Assembly: GCA_900768265.1 (NCBI GenBank)
Contig: CAAGCF010000036.1
Span: 62,001-126,000, forward strand
Source of the DNA: an uncultured Collinsella sp.
GTDB lineage: Bacteria; Actinomycetota; Coriobacteriia; Coriobacteriales; Coriobacteriaceae
Reading direction: 5' to 3'
DNA: 64,000 nucleotides
Part shown: piece by piece, positions 1-7,806 of the stretch
How positions within the stretch are numbered: position 1 is the first letter of the stretch
Layout: each line of letters starts with the position of its first letter
Translations under genes and position numbers: made by a program
Notes under the pieces: model-generated
The model's database searches: none
What the model was told of the DNA's origin: nothing
What the model saw: only the letters and a program-made list of their open reading frames with translations

Positions 1-1391
1 ACGCGGTACTCGGCCTTCAGGCGGCGCTCGCGCACCTCACACTGCAGCACGCCGACCACGCCCACAATGACGCTCTCCATGCCGGCACCCAGCTCGCGGA
101 AGATCTGGATGGCGCCCTCCTGGGCAAGCTCCTCCATACCCTTCACGAACTGCTTGCGCTTGAGCGTGTCGACCTGCGTGATGCGGGCGAACATCTCGGG
201 GGCAAACGTCGGGATCTGCGGGTACTGCACGTGGCGCTTGCCGGAGCACACGGTGTCGCCAATGCTAAAGATGCCCGGGTCGAACAGGCCCACGATATCG
301 CCGGCATACGCCTCGTCCACGATGGCGCGGTCGTCGGCCATCATCGAGGTGCCCGTCGCCAGCTTGAGCTTGCGGTTGCCCTGCATGTGGAAGGCATCCA
401 TGCCGCGCTCGAACTTGCCCGAGCAGATGCGCACAAAAGCGATGCGGTCGCGGTGGTTCTTGTCCATGTTGGCCTGGATCTTAAACACAAAGCCGCTAAA
501 GTCGTTCTCGGCGGGCGCGACCGGCTCGCTGGTGAGCGTATCGGTGTAGGCGCGCGGCGTCGGTGCCAGACGCAGGAACTCCTTGAGGAAGGGCTCCACG
601 CCAAAGTTGGTGAGTGCCGAGCCAAAGAACGCCGGGCTCAGCTTGCCGCAGGCCACGGCATCCAGGTCGAGCTCGTCGCCGGCGCCATCGAGCAGCTCGA
701 TGTCGTCCATCAGGTTCTTGTGGTTGTCCTCGCCGATGAGCTCGTCCATGGAAGGATCGCCCAACTCGGCCTCGACCTCGGCAACCTTCTTGGTGGCGTT
801 GGCGTGGCCGTCGCCCTCAAAGGCGATGACGCGACGGGTCTGACGGTCGAACACGCCGCGGAAGTTGCGGCCGCTGCCGATCGGCCAGTTCATGGGATAC
901 GTATTGATACCCAGGACGTTCTCGATCTCTTCCATGAGCTCAAACGGATCACGAGCCTCGTGGTCGAGCTTGTTCACAAAGGTGAAGATGGGAATATGAC
1001 GCAGCGTACAGACCTTAAAGAGCTTTTTGGTCTGAGCCTCGACGCCCTTAGCGCCGTCGATGACCATGACCGCGGCGTCGGCGGCCATGAGGGTACGGTA
1101 GGTATCCTCCGAGAAGTCCTGGTGGCCGGGGGTATCGAGGATGTTGACGCAGGCGCCGTTGTAGGTGAACTGCAGCACCGAGGAGGTAACGGAAATGCCG
1201 CGCTCCTTCTCGATGTCCATCCAGTCCGAGACGGCGTGCTTAGCCGAGCTCTTGCCCTTGACCGAGCCGGCGGTCTGGATGCTGCCGGTATAGAGCAGTA
1301 GCTTCTCGGTAAGCGTGGTCTTACCGGCATCCGGGTGGCTGATGATCGCGAAAGTGCGGCGCGACGAGATTTCATCCGACAGGCTTGCCAT
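1..1391 (-). CDS. prfC: Peptide chain release factor 3 (3' end cut by window)
   Basis: This is a translation GTPase that recycles RF1/RF2 from the ribosome after peptide release. The visible 463 residues start MASLSDEISSRRTFAII and carry the P-loop HPDAGKTT (about residues 19-26), the G3 motif DTPGHQDF and the G4 motif NKLD. Domain II and part of domain III follow, with YPQIPTFAPEMFARI near the cut. RF3 is usually about 525 residues, so roughly 60 are missing at the C-terminus. The start at 1391 is supported by an AAAGAAAGGA Shine-Dalgarno sequence. The DTPGHQDFSEDTYRTL stretch and overall length fit RF3 rather than EF-G or LepA. It reads away from the repeat array at 1538-1913. Confidence 0.93.
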   Translation of the reverse strand, partial: MASLSDEISSRRTFAIISHPDAGKTTLTEKLLLYTGSIQTAGSVKGKSSAKHAVSDWMDIEKERGISVTSSVLQFTYNGACVNILDTPGHQDFSEDTYRTLMAADAAVMVIDGAKGVEAQTKKLFKVCTLRHIPIFTFVNKLDHEARDPFELMEEIENVLGINTYPMNWPIGSGRNFRGVFDRQTRRVIAFEGDGHANATKKVAEVEAELGDPSMDELIGEDNHKNLMDDIELLDGAGDELDLDAVACGKLSPAFFGSALTNFGVEPFLKEFLRLAPTPRAYTDTLTSEPVAPAENDFSGFVFKIQANMDKNHRDRIAFVRICSGKFERGMDAFHMQGNRKLKLATGTSMMADDRAIVDEAYAGDIVGLFDPGIFSIGDTVCSGKRHVQYPQIPTFAPEMFARITQVDTLKRKQFVKGMEELAQEGAIQIFRELGAGMESVIVGVVGVLQCEVRERRLKAEYR

Positions 1392-1537
1392 GCGGATCCT
1401 TTCTTTGCATTGAGTGCATTACGTCGTTGGAACCGCACTATTGTAGCCGCGAAACCCCGCCACAGGGCACCTATCAGGACAAATTCATCAGTTGGGGCTC
1501 GGACGGTGGAATGTCAGCGGTGTTCCGCGACGGTTTG

Positions 1538-1913
1538 TCTCAATCTGTAACACCTAGAAGGGTTTTTGACCTCCAGATGTTACAGATTGAGATGAACGCA
1601 CAGGGCGGGCAGCCAATATCTTGATCTGTAACAGTTAGCCAGCAAAAACGGGTCTAGATGTTACAGATCAAGACAAATGAGTGGACCTGTCAACAAAATC
1701 TCAATCTGTAACAGATGAACGGGTTTTTGACCTCCAGATGTTACAAATCGAGACAAACGGTCGGACGTCTCAGAAAGATCTCAATCTGTAACAGTTAGCT
1801 GCCAAAAACAACTCCAGATGTTACAGATTGAGACAAACGAATGGACAGGCAAATAACGTCTCAATCTGTAACAGTTAGTCATCCTAAACGGGTCTTAGTG
1901 TTACAGATTGAGA
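1538..1913. repeat. Five 55-bp palindromic units at 80-bp period: ten alternating 15-bp sites
   Basis: The left arm TCTCAATCTGTAACA starts at 1538, 1619, 1699, 1779 and 1859. Its inverted partner TGTTACAGATTGAGA starts at 1578, 1659, 1739, 1819 and 1899. Ten sites therefore alternate in orientation every 40 bp (one gap is 41), separated by 25-26 bp. In the second unit the left arm changes to TCTTGATC and the right arm to GATCAAGA, so pairing is kept. The third unit carries two mismatches in its right arm. Within-unit spacers tend to start GTTAG and end CCAGA; between-unit spacers tend to start CAAAC and contain GGAC. The array fills the divergent intergenic region between prfC and the GntR gene. 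I see no ORF or cas gene. Its function is unknown. Confidence 0.9.
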
Positions 1914-1968
1914 TGAATGAGTAGAGGGATGGACAGCCCCGTAATTTCCTCTTGCGTAACTGTGCATA

Positions 1969-2002
1969 GTGTATATATACTGTGCTTACCGGTTATATAC
2001 AC
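1969..2002. promoter_or_regulatory. Probable operator/promoter of the GntR-ABC operon
   Basis: The inverted repeat GTGTATATA (1969-1977) and TATATACAC (1994-2002) has half-sites 25 bp apart. The first half overlaps a smaller palindrome GTATATATAC (1971-1980). It lies 28-61 bp upstream of the GntR start, where YtrA-type repressors usually bind their own promoter. Autoregulation is an inference. Confidence 0.5.
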
Positions 2003-2029
2003 GTGTAGCCCAACAGCTAAGGAGCCGCT

Positions 2030-2410
2030 GTGGACATTATCCTATCCAATTCGAGCGACAAGCCCATCTACGAGCAGATATCCTCGCAGGTCAAAGCTCA
2101 GATCCTTTCGAGCACGCTCGCTGCTGGAGCCAAACTTCCCAGCATCCGTGCACTCGCGAGCGATCTTGGGGTGAGCGTCATCACCACCAAGCGCGCCTAC
2201 GCCGACCTGGAGCAGCTCGGGTTTATCTGCACCGTGCAGGGCAAGGGCTGTTTTGTCGCCGAGGGCAACCAGGAGCTCTTGCGCGAAAACCAGCTCTGTC
2301 ATATCGAAGAGCTGCTCGCACAGGCAGCAACGCAAGCCGAAACCCTGGGCGTCACGCGCGACAAGCTGCACGAGATGCTCGACCTCGTAGCCCCCGAAAC
2401 CATGCAGTAG
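2030..2410 (+). CDS. GntR-family (YtrA-type) transcriptional regulator
   Basis: This 126-residue regulator has an N-terminal winged helix-turn-helix (about residues 8-75: PIYEQISSQVK, LPSIRALASDLGVS and the wing GFICTVQGKGCFV). A short helical C-terminal tail replaces the large effector domain, which is typical of the YtrA subfamily. The GTG start at 2030 is supported by AAGGAG at 2019-2024. YtrA regulators sit directly upstream of ABC exporters and repress them until envelope stress or an antibiotic is sensed. The ABC genes follow here after a 23-bp gap. The TATA-rich inverted repeat just upstream is a likely operator. Confidence 0.88.
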   Translation: MDIILSNSSDKPIYEQISSQVKAQILSSTLAAGAKLPSIRALASDLGVSVITTKRAYADLEQLGFICTVQGKGCFVAEGNQELLRENQLCHIEELLAQAATQAETLGVTRDKLHEMLDLVAPETMQ

Positions 2411-2433
2411 CCATCTGCAAGAAAGGCTATACC

Positions 2434-3315
2434 ATGCAAAACTTGCTAGAACTCAAAGGTGTATCGCGCCGCGTGAGCGACCGCTTTTCACTGCGCGACG
2501 TCACGCTTGCCGTGGAGCCCGGCCAGATCGTTGGCTTTGTGGGCGCAAATGGCGTCGGCAAGACAACGACCATTCGCGCCGCGCTTGGGCTTATAAAGCT
2601 CGATTCCGGCGAGGCGCATCTGTTTGGACAGCGCTGCGACGCCAACGCGCCCGACGAGACGCAGCGCCACCTGCGCTCCCGCATCGGGCTTGTCCTGGAC
2701 ACGTGTCCCTTCCCCTCCACGCTCAAGGTGGGCCAGGTCGAGAGGCTCGTAGGCCCGGCGTACCCCACGTGGAGCTGCGAAACGTTCGCCGGATTCATCG
2801 ACCGATTTGCCCTCGATCCCAAGACGAAGGTCAAGGACCTCTCCCGCGGCATGGGCATGAAGTTGCAGCTTGCTTGTGCGCTCAGCCACAATGCCAAGCT
2901 GCTCGTTTTGGACGAAGCCACCGCGGGCCTTGATCCCATGGCGCGCGAGGAACTGCTCGATGAGCTGCTCGCCTTTGTTTCCGACGGCCAGCGCAGCGTG
3001 CTGCTCTCGAGCCATATTACGTCCGACCTCGATCGCGCCGCCGACCGCGTCATCTGCATCGATAACGGCTCGATTGTGTTTGACCTGCCGCGCGAAGACA
3101 TTACCGACCGCGCCGGCATCGCCCACTGCACCCAAGCACAGGCCGCAGAGCTTATGGCTTGCGTCGAAGGCGCCCGTGCCGCCCACCACGCCTATAGCGT
3201 GGACGTGCTCGTACCCAACCGTCGCGAGGCGCTCGAGGCCTTCCCCGAGATTCCCTGCGACCGGGCAACCATTGATGACTATCTTCGCCTCATACTGAAA
3301 GGGGCTTCGAAATGA
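2434..3315 (+). CDS. ABC transporter ATP-binding protein
   Basis: This 293-residue nucleotide-binding subunit has Walker A GANGVGKTT (about residues 40-48), a divergent signature LSRGMGMKLQLA, Walker B LLVLDEATAGLD and a switch histidine in LLSSH. The ATG at 2434 follows AAGAAAGG. The gene ends with TGA overlapping the ATG of the permease gene, so the two are probably translationally coupled. With the YtrA-type regulator upstream this forms a three-gene operon of the kind linked to peptide-antibiotic export or lipid II-targeting stress. The substrate cannot be read from the sequence. Confidence 0.92.
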   Translation: MQNLLELKGVSRRVSDRFSLRDVTLAVEPGQIVGFVGANGVGKTTTIRAALGLIKLDSGEAHLFGQRCDANAPDETQRHLRSRIGLVLDTCPFPSTLKVGQVERLVGPAYPTWSCETFAGFIDRFALDPKTKVKDLSRGMGMKLQLACALSHNAKLLVLDEATAGLDPMAREELLDELLAFVSDGQRSVLLSSHITSDLDRAADRVICIDNGSIVFDLPREDITDRAGIAHCTQAQAAELMACVEGARAAHHAYSVDVLVPNRREALEAFPEIPCDRATIDDYLRLILKGASK

Positions 3316-4010
3316 AACGCGCCTTTATGTCTGAGCTCGCCATCGTCCGCACGCTTGTCCCGAGCATCGCGGGCGTCGGCCTGTTCATCTTCGTCGTGTT
3401 GACCCTCGCCAACACATCGGACGGTGACTCTGGCATGAGTGCCGGCGCCTGCGCGGTCAGTGCCATGTCGCCCATCGTGGTCATGAACTCGCTGGGCGGC
3501 TACGACAATCAAAACGGATGGGAGCGCTATCGGGCAACACTGCCCATCTCGCGCAAAGACATCATCTGTGCACGCTACCTGAGCATCATTGTCTTCTCGG
3601 CCGTCATGGCGTGCGCCGCCGCGCTTCTGAGCATCGTCTCCATCCCGCTCTTCAACAGCGTGGGTATCCCCTCGACGGGACAGACCGTCTTTGAGGCCGC
3701 AATCGCTTCGACCGCGTCCATGCTCATCTCCCTCATGATGGTGTTTTTGGCACAGCCGCTGTTCTTTCGCTTTGGACACATGGAGGCGTTGCGCCTATCC
3801 GTTGGCCTGTTTGCCCTGCTCTGGTGCCTTGCCATCGCCACGTTGAGCTCCTCCAACCCCATCAGCAACTGGCTCATGTCGTTTGCCGGGGCGAATCCCG
3901 ATCCCGCCGTCCTCAGCTGCCTGTGTGCGGGCATCGCGGTATTGGCCCTCGTGCTATGTGCACTTAGCTGCATCGTCAGCACCAAGGTCTACCGGGCACG
4001 CGACCTGTAG
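3312..4010 (+). CDS. ABC-2 type transporter permease
   Basis: This 232-residue membrane protein has about six hydrophobic segments, beginning near residues 10-30 (VPSIAGVGLFIFVVLTLA) and ending in a long C-terminal helix (VLSCLCAGIAVLALVLCAL). It has the MGxxxDxGWERYRATLPISRKDIICARY pattern of small ABC-2 permeases that pair with YtrB-like ATPases (here NQNGWERYRATLPISRKD). It overlaps the ATPase gene by four bases and is the last gene of the operon. It would form the membrane channel of the exporter. Confidence 0.85.
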   Translation: MKRAFMSELAIVRTLVPSIAGVGLFIFVVLTLANTSDGDSGMSAGACAVSAMSPIVVMNSLGGYDNQNGWERYRATLPISRKDIICARYLSIIVFSAVMACAAALLSIVSIPLFNSVGIPSTGQTVFEAAIASTASMLISLMMVFLAQPLFFRFGHMEALRLSVGLFALLWCLAIATLSSSNPISNWLMSFAGANPDPAVLSCLCAGIAVLALVLCALSCIVSTKVYRARDL

Positions 4011-4016
4011 GCGGGC

Positions 4017-4240
4017 GAATCTCGACCCACGCAGGTCGTAATCGGCCACAATCGCGTCCCTCAAATCCGTGACAAATGGCATGTCCCCGGCCCGTGCGCG
4101 ACTTTCTATAATGGAGACGTCATGGGCCTTGGCCCAATCTCGATCATCCAAGGGGATGTCTTTTTGGTCATTGTTCTTTAGGGAACGGTCAATCGCATAC
4201 AAATTGAAAACGACCGTCTTGCGGCCGTGGTTTGTTGCGC
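4017..4240 (-). pseudogene. Possible 3' remnant of an unidentified gene
   Basis: This intergenic stretch reads on the minus strand as a protein-like C-terminus containing TVVFNLYAIDRSLKNNDQ and DVSIIESRARAGDMPFV. An in-frame stop lies about 50 bases upstream of the legible part, and there is no good start or Shine-Dalgarno sequence. The frame runs into the end of the permease gene before stopping at 3954. The composition resembles real coding sequence more than an antisense frame. I do not recognise the family. It may be a decayed gene, or chance. Confidence 0.25.
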
Positions 4241-4288
4241 CGTTCCGCCTCCGTCATCTGCCACATATGCACCTGATAGGAAAGAACA

Positions 4289-5026
4289 ATGAACTCTGCG
4301 AAATCTCAATCCTTCCCAAAAGCCACCAGTTTCGACGCAGCACTCGTACGCTCTAAGATTATGGGGCCGAACCCCCTCAAGCTCTGCGAAGAGCTCCTTT
4401 GCGATGCGAGCATTCCCCGCGGCGCCCGCGTCTGCGACCTAGGGTCGGGCACCGGCATCACCAGCGCCCTGCTCGCCCGCGAATACGGGCTTGACACCTA
4501 CGCCGTCGATCTGTGGAGCGACCCCGTCGAAAACCGTGCGCTCTTCAATTCGCTCGGTATCTCGCGCGACACGATTCATCCCGTTCAGGCGGACGCCTCA
4601 CAGGGCCTACCATTTGAGCACGGCTATTTTGATGCGGTCGTGAGCATCGACTCGTACAACTACTACGGCCGGGACCCGCACTATCTGGACGAGCACCTAC
4701 TCCCCTACGTAAAGCAAGGCGGGATGCTCTACTTAAGCATCCCCGGCATGGTTCGCGACTGCCACGACAACCTGCCCACCTGCCTGCTCAAATCCTGGAC
4801 ACCCGAGCAGCTCGACTATATGCACGACATAGCCTGGTGGCGTGCCATGATCGAGCCGACCCCCGGCGTCGAGATTGTCTCGATGCAGCCCATGCTCTGC
4901 ACGGATGAAGCGTGGGAAGACTGGCTCGCCTGCGACAACGAGTACGCAGCAGGCGACCGCGCTGCCGTTGAAGCCGGCGCGCTCGAATACCTCAACACCA
5001 TCGCTATCGTGCTGAGGAAGCTCTAA
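4289..5026 (+). CDS. Class I SAM-dependent methyltransferase
   Basis: This 245-residue enzyme has motif I DLGSGTGITS (about residues 49-58), an acidic motif II loop YAVDLWSDP, a QADASQGLPF segment and the motif IV region FDAVVSIDSYNYYG. These define a Rossmann-fold methyltransferase of the Methyltransf_11/25 type. The tryptophan-rich C-terminal half (SWTPEQLDYMHDIAWWRAM) may form the substrate pocket. The gene is a single unit followed at once by a strong terminator. The substrate is unknown; a small molecule is plausible because no RNA- or protein-binding domain is present. Confidence 0.82.
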   Translation: MNSAKSQSFPKATSFDAALVRSKIMGPNPLKLCEELLCDASIPRGARVCDLGSGTGITSALLAREYGLDTYAVDLWSDPVENRALFNSLGISRDTIHPVQADASQGLPFEHGYFDAVVSIDSYNYYGRDPHYLDEHLLPYVKQGGMLYLSIPGMVRDCHDNLPTCLLKSWTPEQLDYMHDIAWWRAMIEPTPGVEIVSMQPMLCTDEAWEDWLACDNEYAAGDRAAVEAGALEYLNTIAIVLRKL

Positions 5027-5033
5027 ACAACAA

Positions 5034-5074
5034 CCGCGTGAGGCCGTAAACAAACGGCCTCACGCGGTTTCTTT
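5034..5074 (+). terminator. Rho-independent terminator after the methyltransferase
   Basis: Arms CCGCGTGAGGCCG (5034-5046) and CGGCCTCACGCGG (5055-5067) enclose an 8-base loop and are followed by TTTCTTT. It begins eight bases after the methyltransferase stop codon. Confidence 0.9.
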
Positions 5075-5109
5075 AAAACGAGTTCTGAACAAACACAAAG
5101 CGCAATGCG

Positions 5110-6408
5110 CTACTTGCGCAGCGGCTTGGGCAGCGGGATGCCGGCGGCGATAACGGCGGCGATGATCATGCAGACGATACCCTTGAGCGGGAAGCACATG
5201 AGCAGCAGGCCCACGACCATGACGGGCTGACGCATGACGGCGCCCATCGTCGAGGCGGTGCAGACGGCGACGCAAAAGACCGGATCTGCGCCGGTGAGGA
5301 TGGCAAGGCCATAGCCCAGGCTCACACCCGAGAAGATAACCGGGAAGAAGTGGCCGCCGCGCCAACCAAGGTTGATGAGGGCGGGCGTCAGCATGGCCTT
5401 AACAAGACCGGTCGCGATAAGCACGCCAGCGGGAATGGTCAGATAGGTTTCCATGAGCACATCGGCCTGGGTCTCGCCGGCAAACATGGTGTAGGGCAGG
5501 ACCGTGCCACAGATGGCGAGCGCCAGGCCGGCCAGCATGGCCTTGACGACCGGGCGCTCCCCTATTGCATGGGACAGTGCCTCGCTTGCATGCTCAGAGA
5601 CAAAGTACAGCCAACCGCATACGGTGCCGACCAACGCCAGCGGAATGAGCCAGACAAGTTCCAGGTTGCCCACCTGAGCGGACTCGAACCTGGGCATGCC
5701 CATGCCGCCGCCCATAAGCTGGCCGAGCAGCAGATAGGTGCCCAGACCGCCGGCAATCGCGATGCCGTAGACCACGGTCTTTTGCGCCTTGGGCAGCTTG
5801 ATGGTGATCTCATCGGACGCGGAGTCCTCGCCAGCGCCCTGGCCGTCGGCGCTACCGGCGAGCGGCGCCACAAAGCCAAACACGGGCGCGGTAAAGAGCG
5901 CCGTCAGGGCAGCCTGGGTGCCCAGCAGCGTGAGCTCCCTAAACTCGGCGCCAAAGCGACGCATGCGGTCGCCGACCCAGCTGCACAGGCCCGCGATAAC
6001 GCCGGTCAGGCCGGCCTCCGGTCCAATGCTTCCGCCAAACAACAGCGGCAGCAATGCCGCGAGCGAAAGCTTGCCCAGGTTGTCGTACGGGTAGCGACCG
6101 TCTTGTTTAACCTTGGCCATCACCTGGTTGAGGTCATCGGTCTTGGTGCCCGTAATCTTTTCGTACAGACCGATCAGCAGGCCGCCCAGCAAGCAGACAA
6201 AAAACGGGTACGGCAAAAAACCGAACGGACCGCTTGCGAGCTCAGGCGAAGCGACGCCCAGCATATGCGGAATCTCGGTCCATAAATAGTCGATACCGTG
6301 CTCCATCGCAAAGAAGAACAGCCAGACCGCGGCGCCCGCAAACGCACCGGTCACAGCCACGCTCACTAAAAACAGCGCACGGTTTTTGGGTTTTGCAAGG
6401 TTGTCCAT
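5110..6408 (-). CDS. ClC-family chloride channel/transporter
   Basis: This 432-residue polytopic protein has the ClC selectivity-filter motifs GSIGPEAGLTG (the GxGPEGP-like loop with the gating glutamate), about residues 122-132, and GGHFFPVIFSG in the C-terminal half. About ten hydrophobic segments are visible. No CBS domains follow, so it is a short ClC. It would move Cl- (or exchange Cl- for H+, or F- in some clades) across the cytoplasmic membrane. The start at 6408 has a GGGAGGT ribosome site. It stands alone between a terminator and a LOG-family gene on the same strand. Confidence 0.92.
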   Translation of the reverse strand: MDNLAKPKNRALFLVSVAVTGAFAGAAVWLFFFAMEHGIDYLWTEIPHMLGVASPELASGPFGFLPYPFFVCLLGGLLIGLYEKITGTKTDDLNQVMAKVKQDGRYPYDNLGKLSLAALLPLLFGGSIGPEAGLTGVIAGLCSWVGDRMRRFGAEFRELTLLGTQAALTALFTAPVFGFVAPLAGSADGQGAGEDSASDEITIKLPKAQKTVVYGIAIAGGLGTYLLLGQLMGGGMGMPRFESAQVGNLELVWLIPLALVGTVCGWLYFVSEHASEALSHAIGERPVVKAMLAGLALAICGTVLPYTMFAGETQADVLMETYLTIPAGVLIATGLVKAMLTPALINLGWRGGHFFPVIFSGVSLGYGLAILTGADPVFCVAVCTASTMGAVMRQPVMVVGLLLMCFPLKGIVCMIIAAVIAAGIPLPKPLRK

Positions 6409-6533
6409 CGGGACCTCCCGTGGTCAAATTCGGCAAAGATACGTTTTATTGTAGAGCGAGCGTTACCCGAACGAGCCAACCGTCTGCGCCGCAAACGGCA
6501 CCATTGGGAGTCATAGTGGGGCAGGCTCAAGAC

Positions 6534-7067
6534 TTATCCGTTGATAATCGAAGCAATCTCGCGCAAATCGTCGGCAAAGTAGATGCCGTGCTGGCGCCTC
6601 GGGCTCGAAAGCCCTTTATCAATCATGTGTCCGAGCAGCGCCTTGAGATCGTTGTAGTAACCGTCCAGGTTATACAGGATGCACGGCGCGCTCAGATGCC
6701 CCAGCGACACGGCCGACATGACCTCGGCAATCTCCTCGAGCGTACCCGTCCCGCCGGGAAAGGCAATGAAGGCATCACCAAGCTCGATCATCTTGGCCTT
6801 GCGCTCGGCCATGTCGCTCGTCACGATGAGGTCGTCGATGCCATCGTGCTGAAACTCGGCCTCAATAAAAAAGCTCGGCTCCACGCCCGTCACGTGTCCA
6901 CCGGCATCGAGCACGCTATCGGCGAGCGCGCCCATCAAGCCCGACTTGGACCCGCCGTATACCAACGCGTGTCCGTTAGCGCCAATCCAGTCGCCCAGCT
7001 CCTGCACCGCGGGCAGAAACGCCGGGTCATTGCCGACGCTGGCACCCAGGTATACCGTGATATTCAT
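6534..7067 (-). CDS. LOG-family phosphoribohydrolase (TIGR00730, Rossmann fold)
   Basis: This 177-residue protein has GGSKSGLMG (about residues 39-47) and PGGTGTLEEIAEV, the two hallmark motifs of the LOG (Lonely Guy) family. Members cleave the glycosidic bond of nucleoside 5'-monophosphates or cytokinin ribotides, releasing a base and ribose 5-phosphate. In gut bacteria the physiological substrate is usually unknown. The start at 7067 follows AGGGGGACT. The next gene upstream on the same strand is a potassium channel. Confidence 0.9.
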   Translation of the reverse strand: MNITVYLGASVGNDPAFLPAVQELGDWIGANGHALVYGGSKSGLMGALADSVLDAGGHVTGVEPSFFIEAEFQHDGIDDLIVTSDMAERKAKMIELGDAFIAFPGGTGTLEEIAEVMSAVSLGHLSAPCILYNLDGYYNDLKALLGHMIDKGLSSPRRQHGIYFADDLREIASIING

Positions 7068-7103
7068 ATTCAGTCCCCCTCGTCGTGACGCGCGGCGCCC
7101 GTT

Positions 7104-7529
7104 CTAGCGTTGGCGTCGGCGATATTCGCGCACACGGCGCGATAGGTCGGCAAGCTCGTCACGATCGAGCTCTTCCAAATGCTCCAGATCATCCATAAAG
7201 CGCGCCATGGTGTCCTTTTGGCGCATCTTGATGAGCGTGTTGCAGTAGTTCACCGCCACGCCCGTGAGCATGGCGATGTAGAAGATGCTGATGACGCTCA
7301 AAACGACGGTGATAGCGCGGGCAACCGGCGTCTCGGCCGGGATATCACCGAAGCCGATCGTCGATACGGTCTCAAAGCTAAACCAGAGGCCGTCGCCAAA
7401 CGTAAGGGTCGTAGGCTCGGACAGCCAGACAGCCGTCGAGCACAGCAGATAGAAGACGAGGAACAGGCCCGTGATGCGCGCAAAGCCAGCCTGGCGTAAC
7501 ACGTCAGCAAGCGTCCTCAACTTGTTCAT
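7104..7529 (-). CDS. Two-TM potassium (ion) channel
   Basis: This 141-residue protein has two hydrophobic segments flanking a pore loop with TIGFGD (a TVGYGD-type K+ selectivity filter) after WFSFETVS. A charged, coiled C-terminal tail (DDLEHLEELDRDELADLSRR) could help tetramer assembly. The start chosen at 7529 has AAAAGGGG upstream; an in-frame extension to 7634 lacks a ribosome site. No RCK or cyclic-nucleotide domain is present, so gating is presumably simple. Confidence 0.88.
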   Translation of the reverse strand: MNKLRTLADVLRQAGFARITGLFLVFYLLCSTAVWLSEPTTLTFGDGLWFSFETVSTIGFGDIPAETPVARAITVVLSVISIFYIAMLTGVAVNYCNTLIKMRQKDTMARFMDDLEHLEELDRDELADLSRRVREYRRRQR

Positions 7530-7600
7530 CGCGACCCCTTTTCCCAGACGCCCAATCACATTCGCTCGGTATTGTCCCACGCCTCCCCCGCAAACGGAAC

Positions 7601-7656
7601 TAGTCATTGGGGACGTTCTTGTTTGACTAGTCATTTAAGAACGTCCCCAATGACTA
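7601..7656. repeat. Dispersed inverted repeat, GGGGACGTTCTT family (copy 1)
   Basis: The perfect 20-bp arms TAGTCATTGGGGACGTTCTT (7601-7620) and its complement (7637-7656) are separated by 16 bp containing ACTAGT. Near-identical copies occur at 14557-14680 and 18954-19009. This copy lies between the potassium channel and the hybrid kinase promoter region. Confidence 0.9.
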
Positions 7657-7661
7657 CCCAA

Positions 7662-7719
7662 CCGGCAGTTAGGAACGTTCCTTTTGTGCCGGCAGAAAGG
7701 GACTGTCCCCAACTGCCGG
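7662..7719. repeat. Adjacent inverted repeat CCGGCAGTT...AACTGCCGG
   Basis: The 9-bp arms CCGGCAGTT (7662-7670) and AACTGCCGG (7711-7719) enclose GGAACGTTCC, a second CCGGCA and GGGACTGTCCCC. It follows the previous repeat by five bases, so the two form a composite about 120 bp long upstream of the hybrid kinase gene. Confidence 0.75.
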
Positions 7720-7806
7720 GAGTGACCGTTTAGCGGTGCGGTGGCTGAGTGGGCAGGTTGAGCTGGTATCCTTATGTGATATCGTCTCGACTCGATAGGA
7801 TTTCAT

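Noticed and set aside
231..1301. 356-residue plus-strand reading frame opposite prfC
   Set aside because: It is an antisense frame created by the high-GC codon bias of prfC; it has no ribosome site and no domain pattern.
1538..1913. CRISPR array
   Set aside because: The repeats are 15 bp in alternating orientation, spacers are similar to one another within a class, and no cas gene is nearby.
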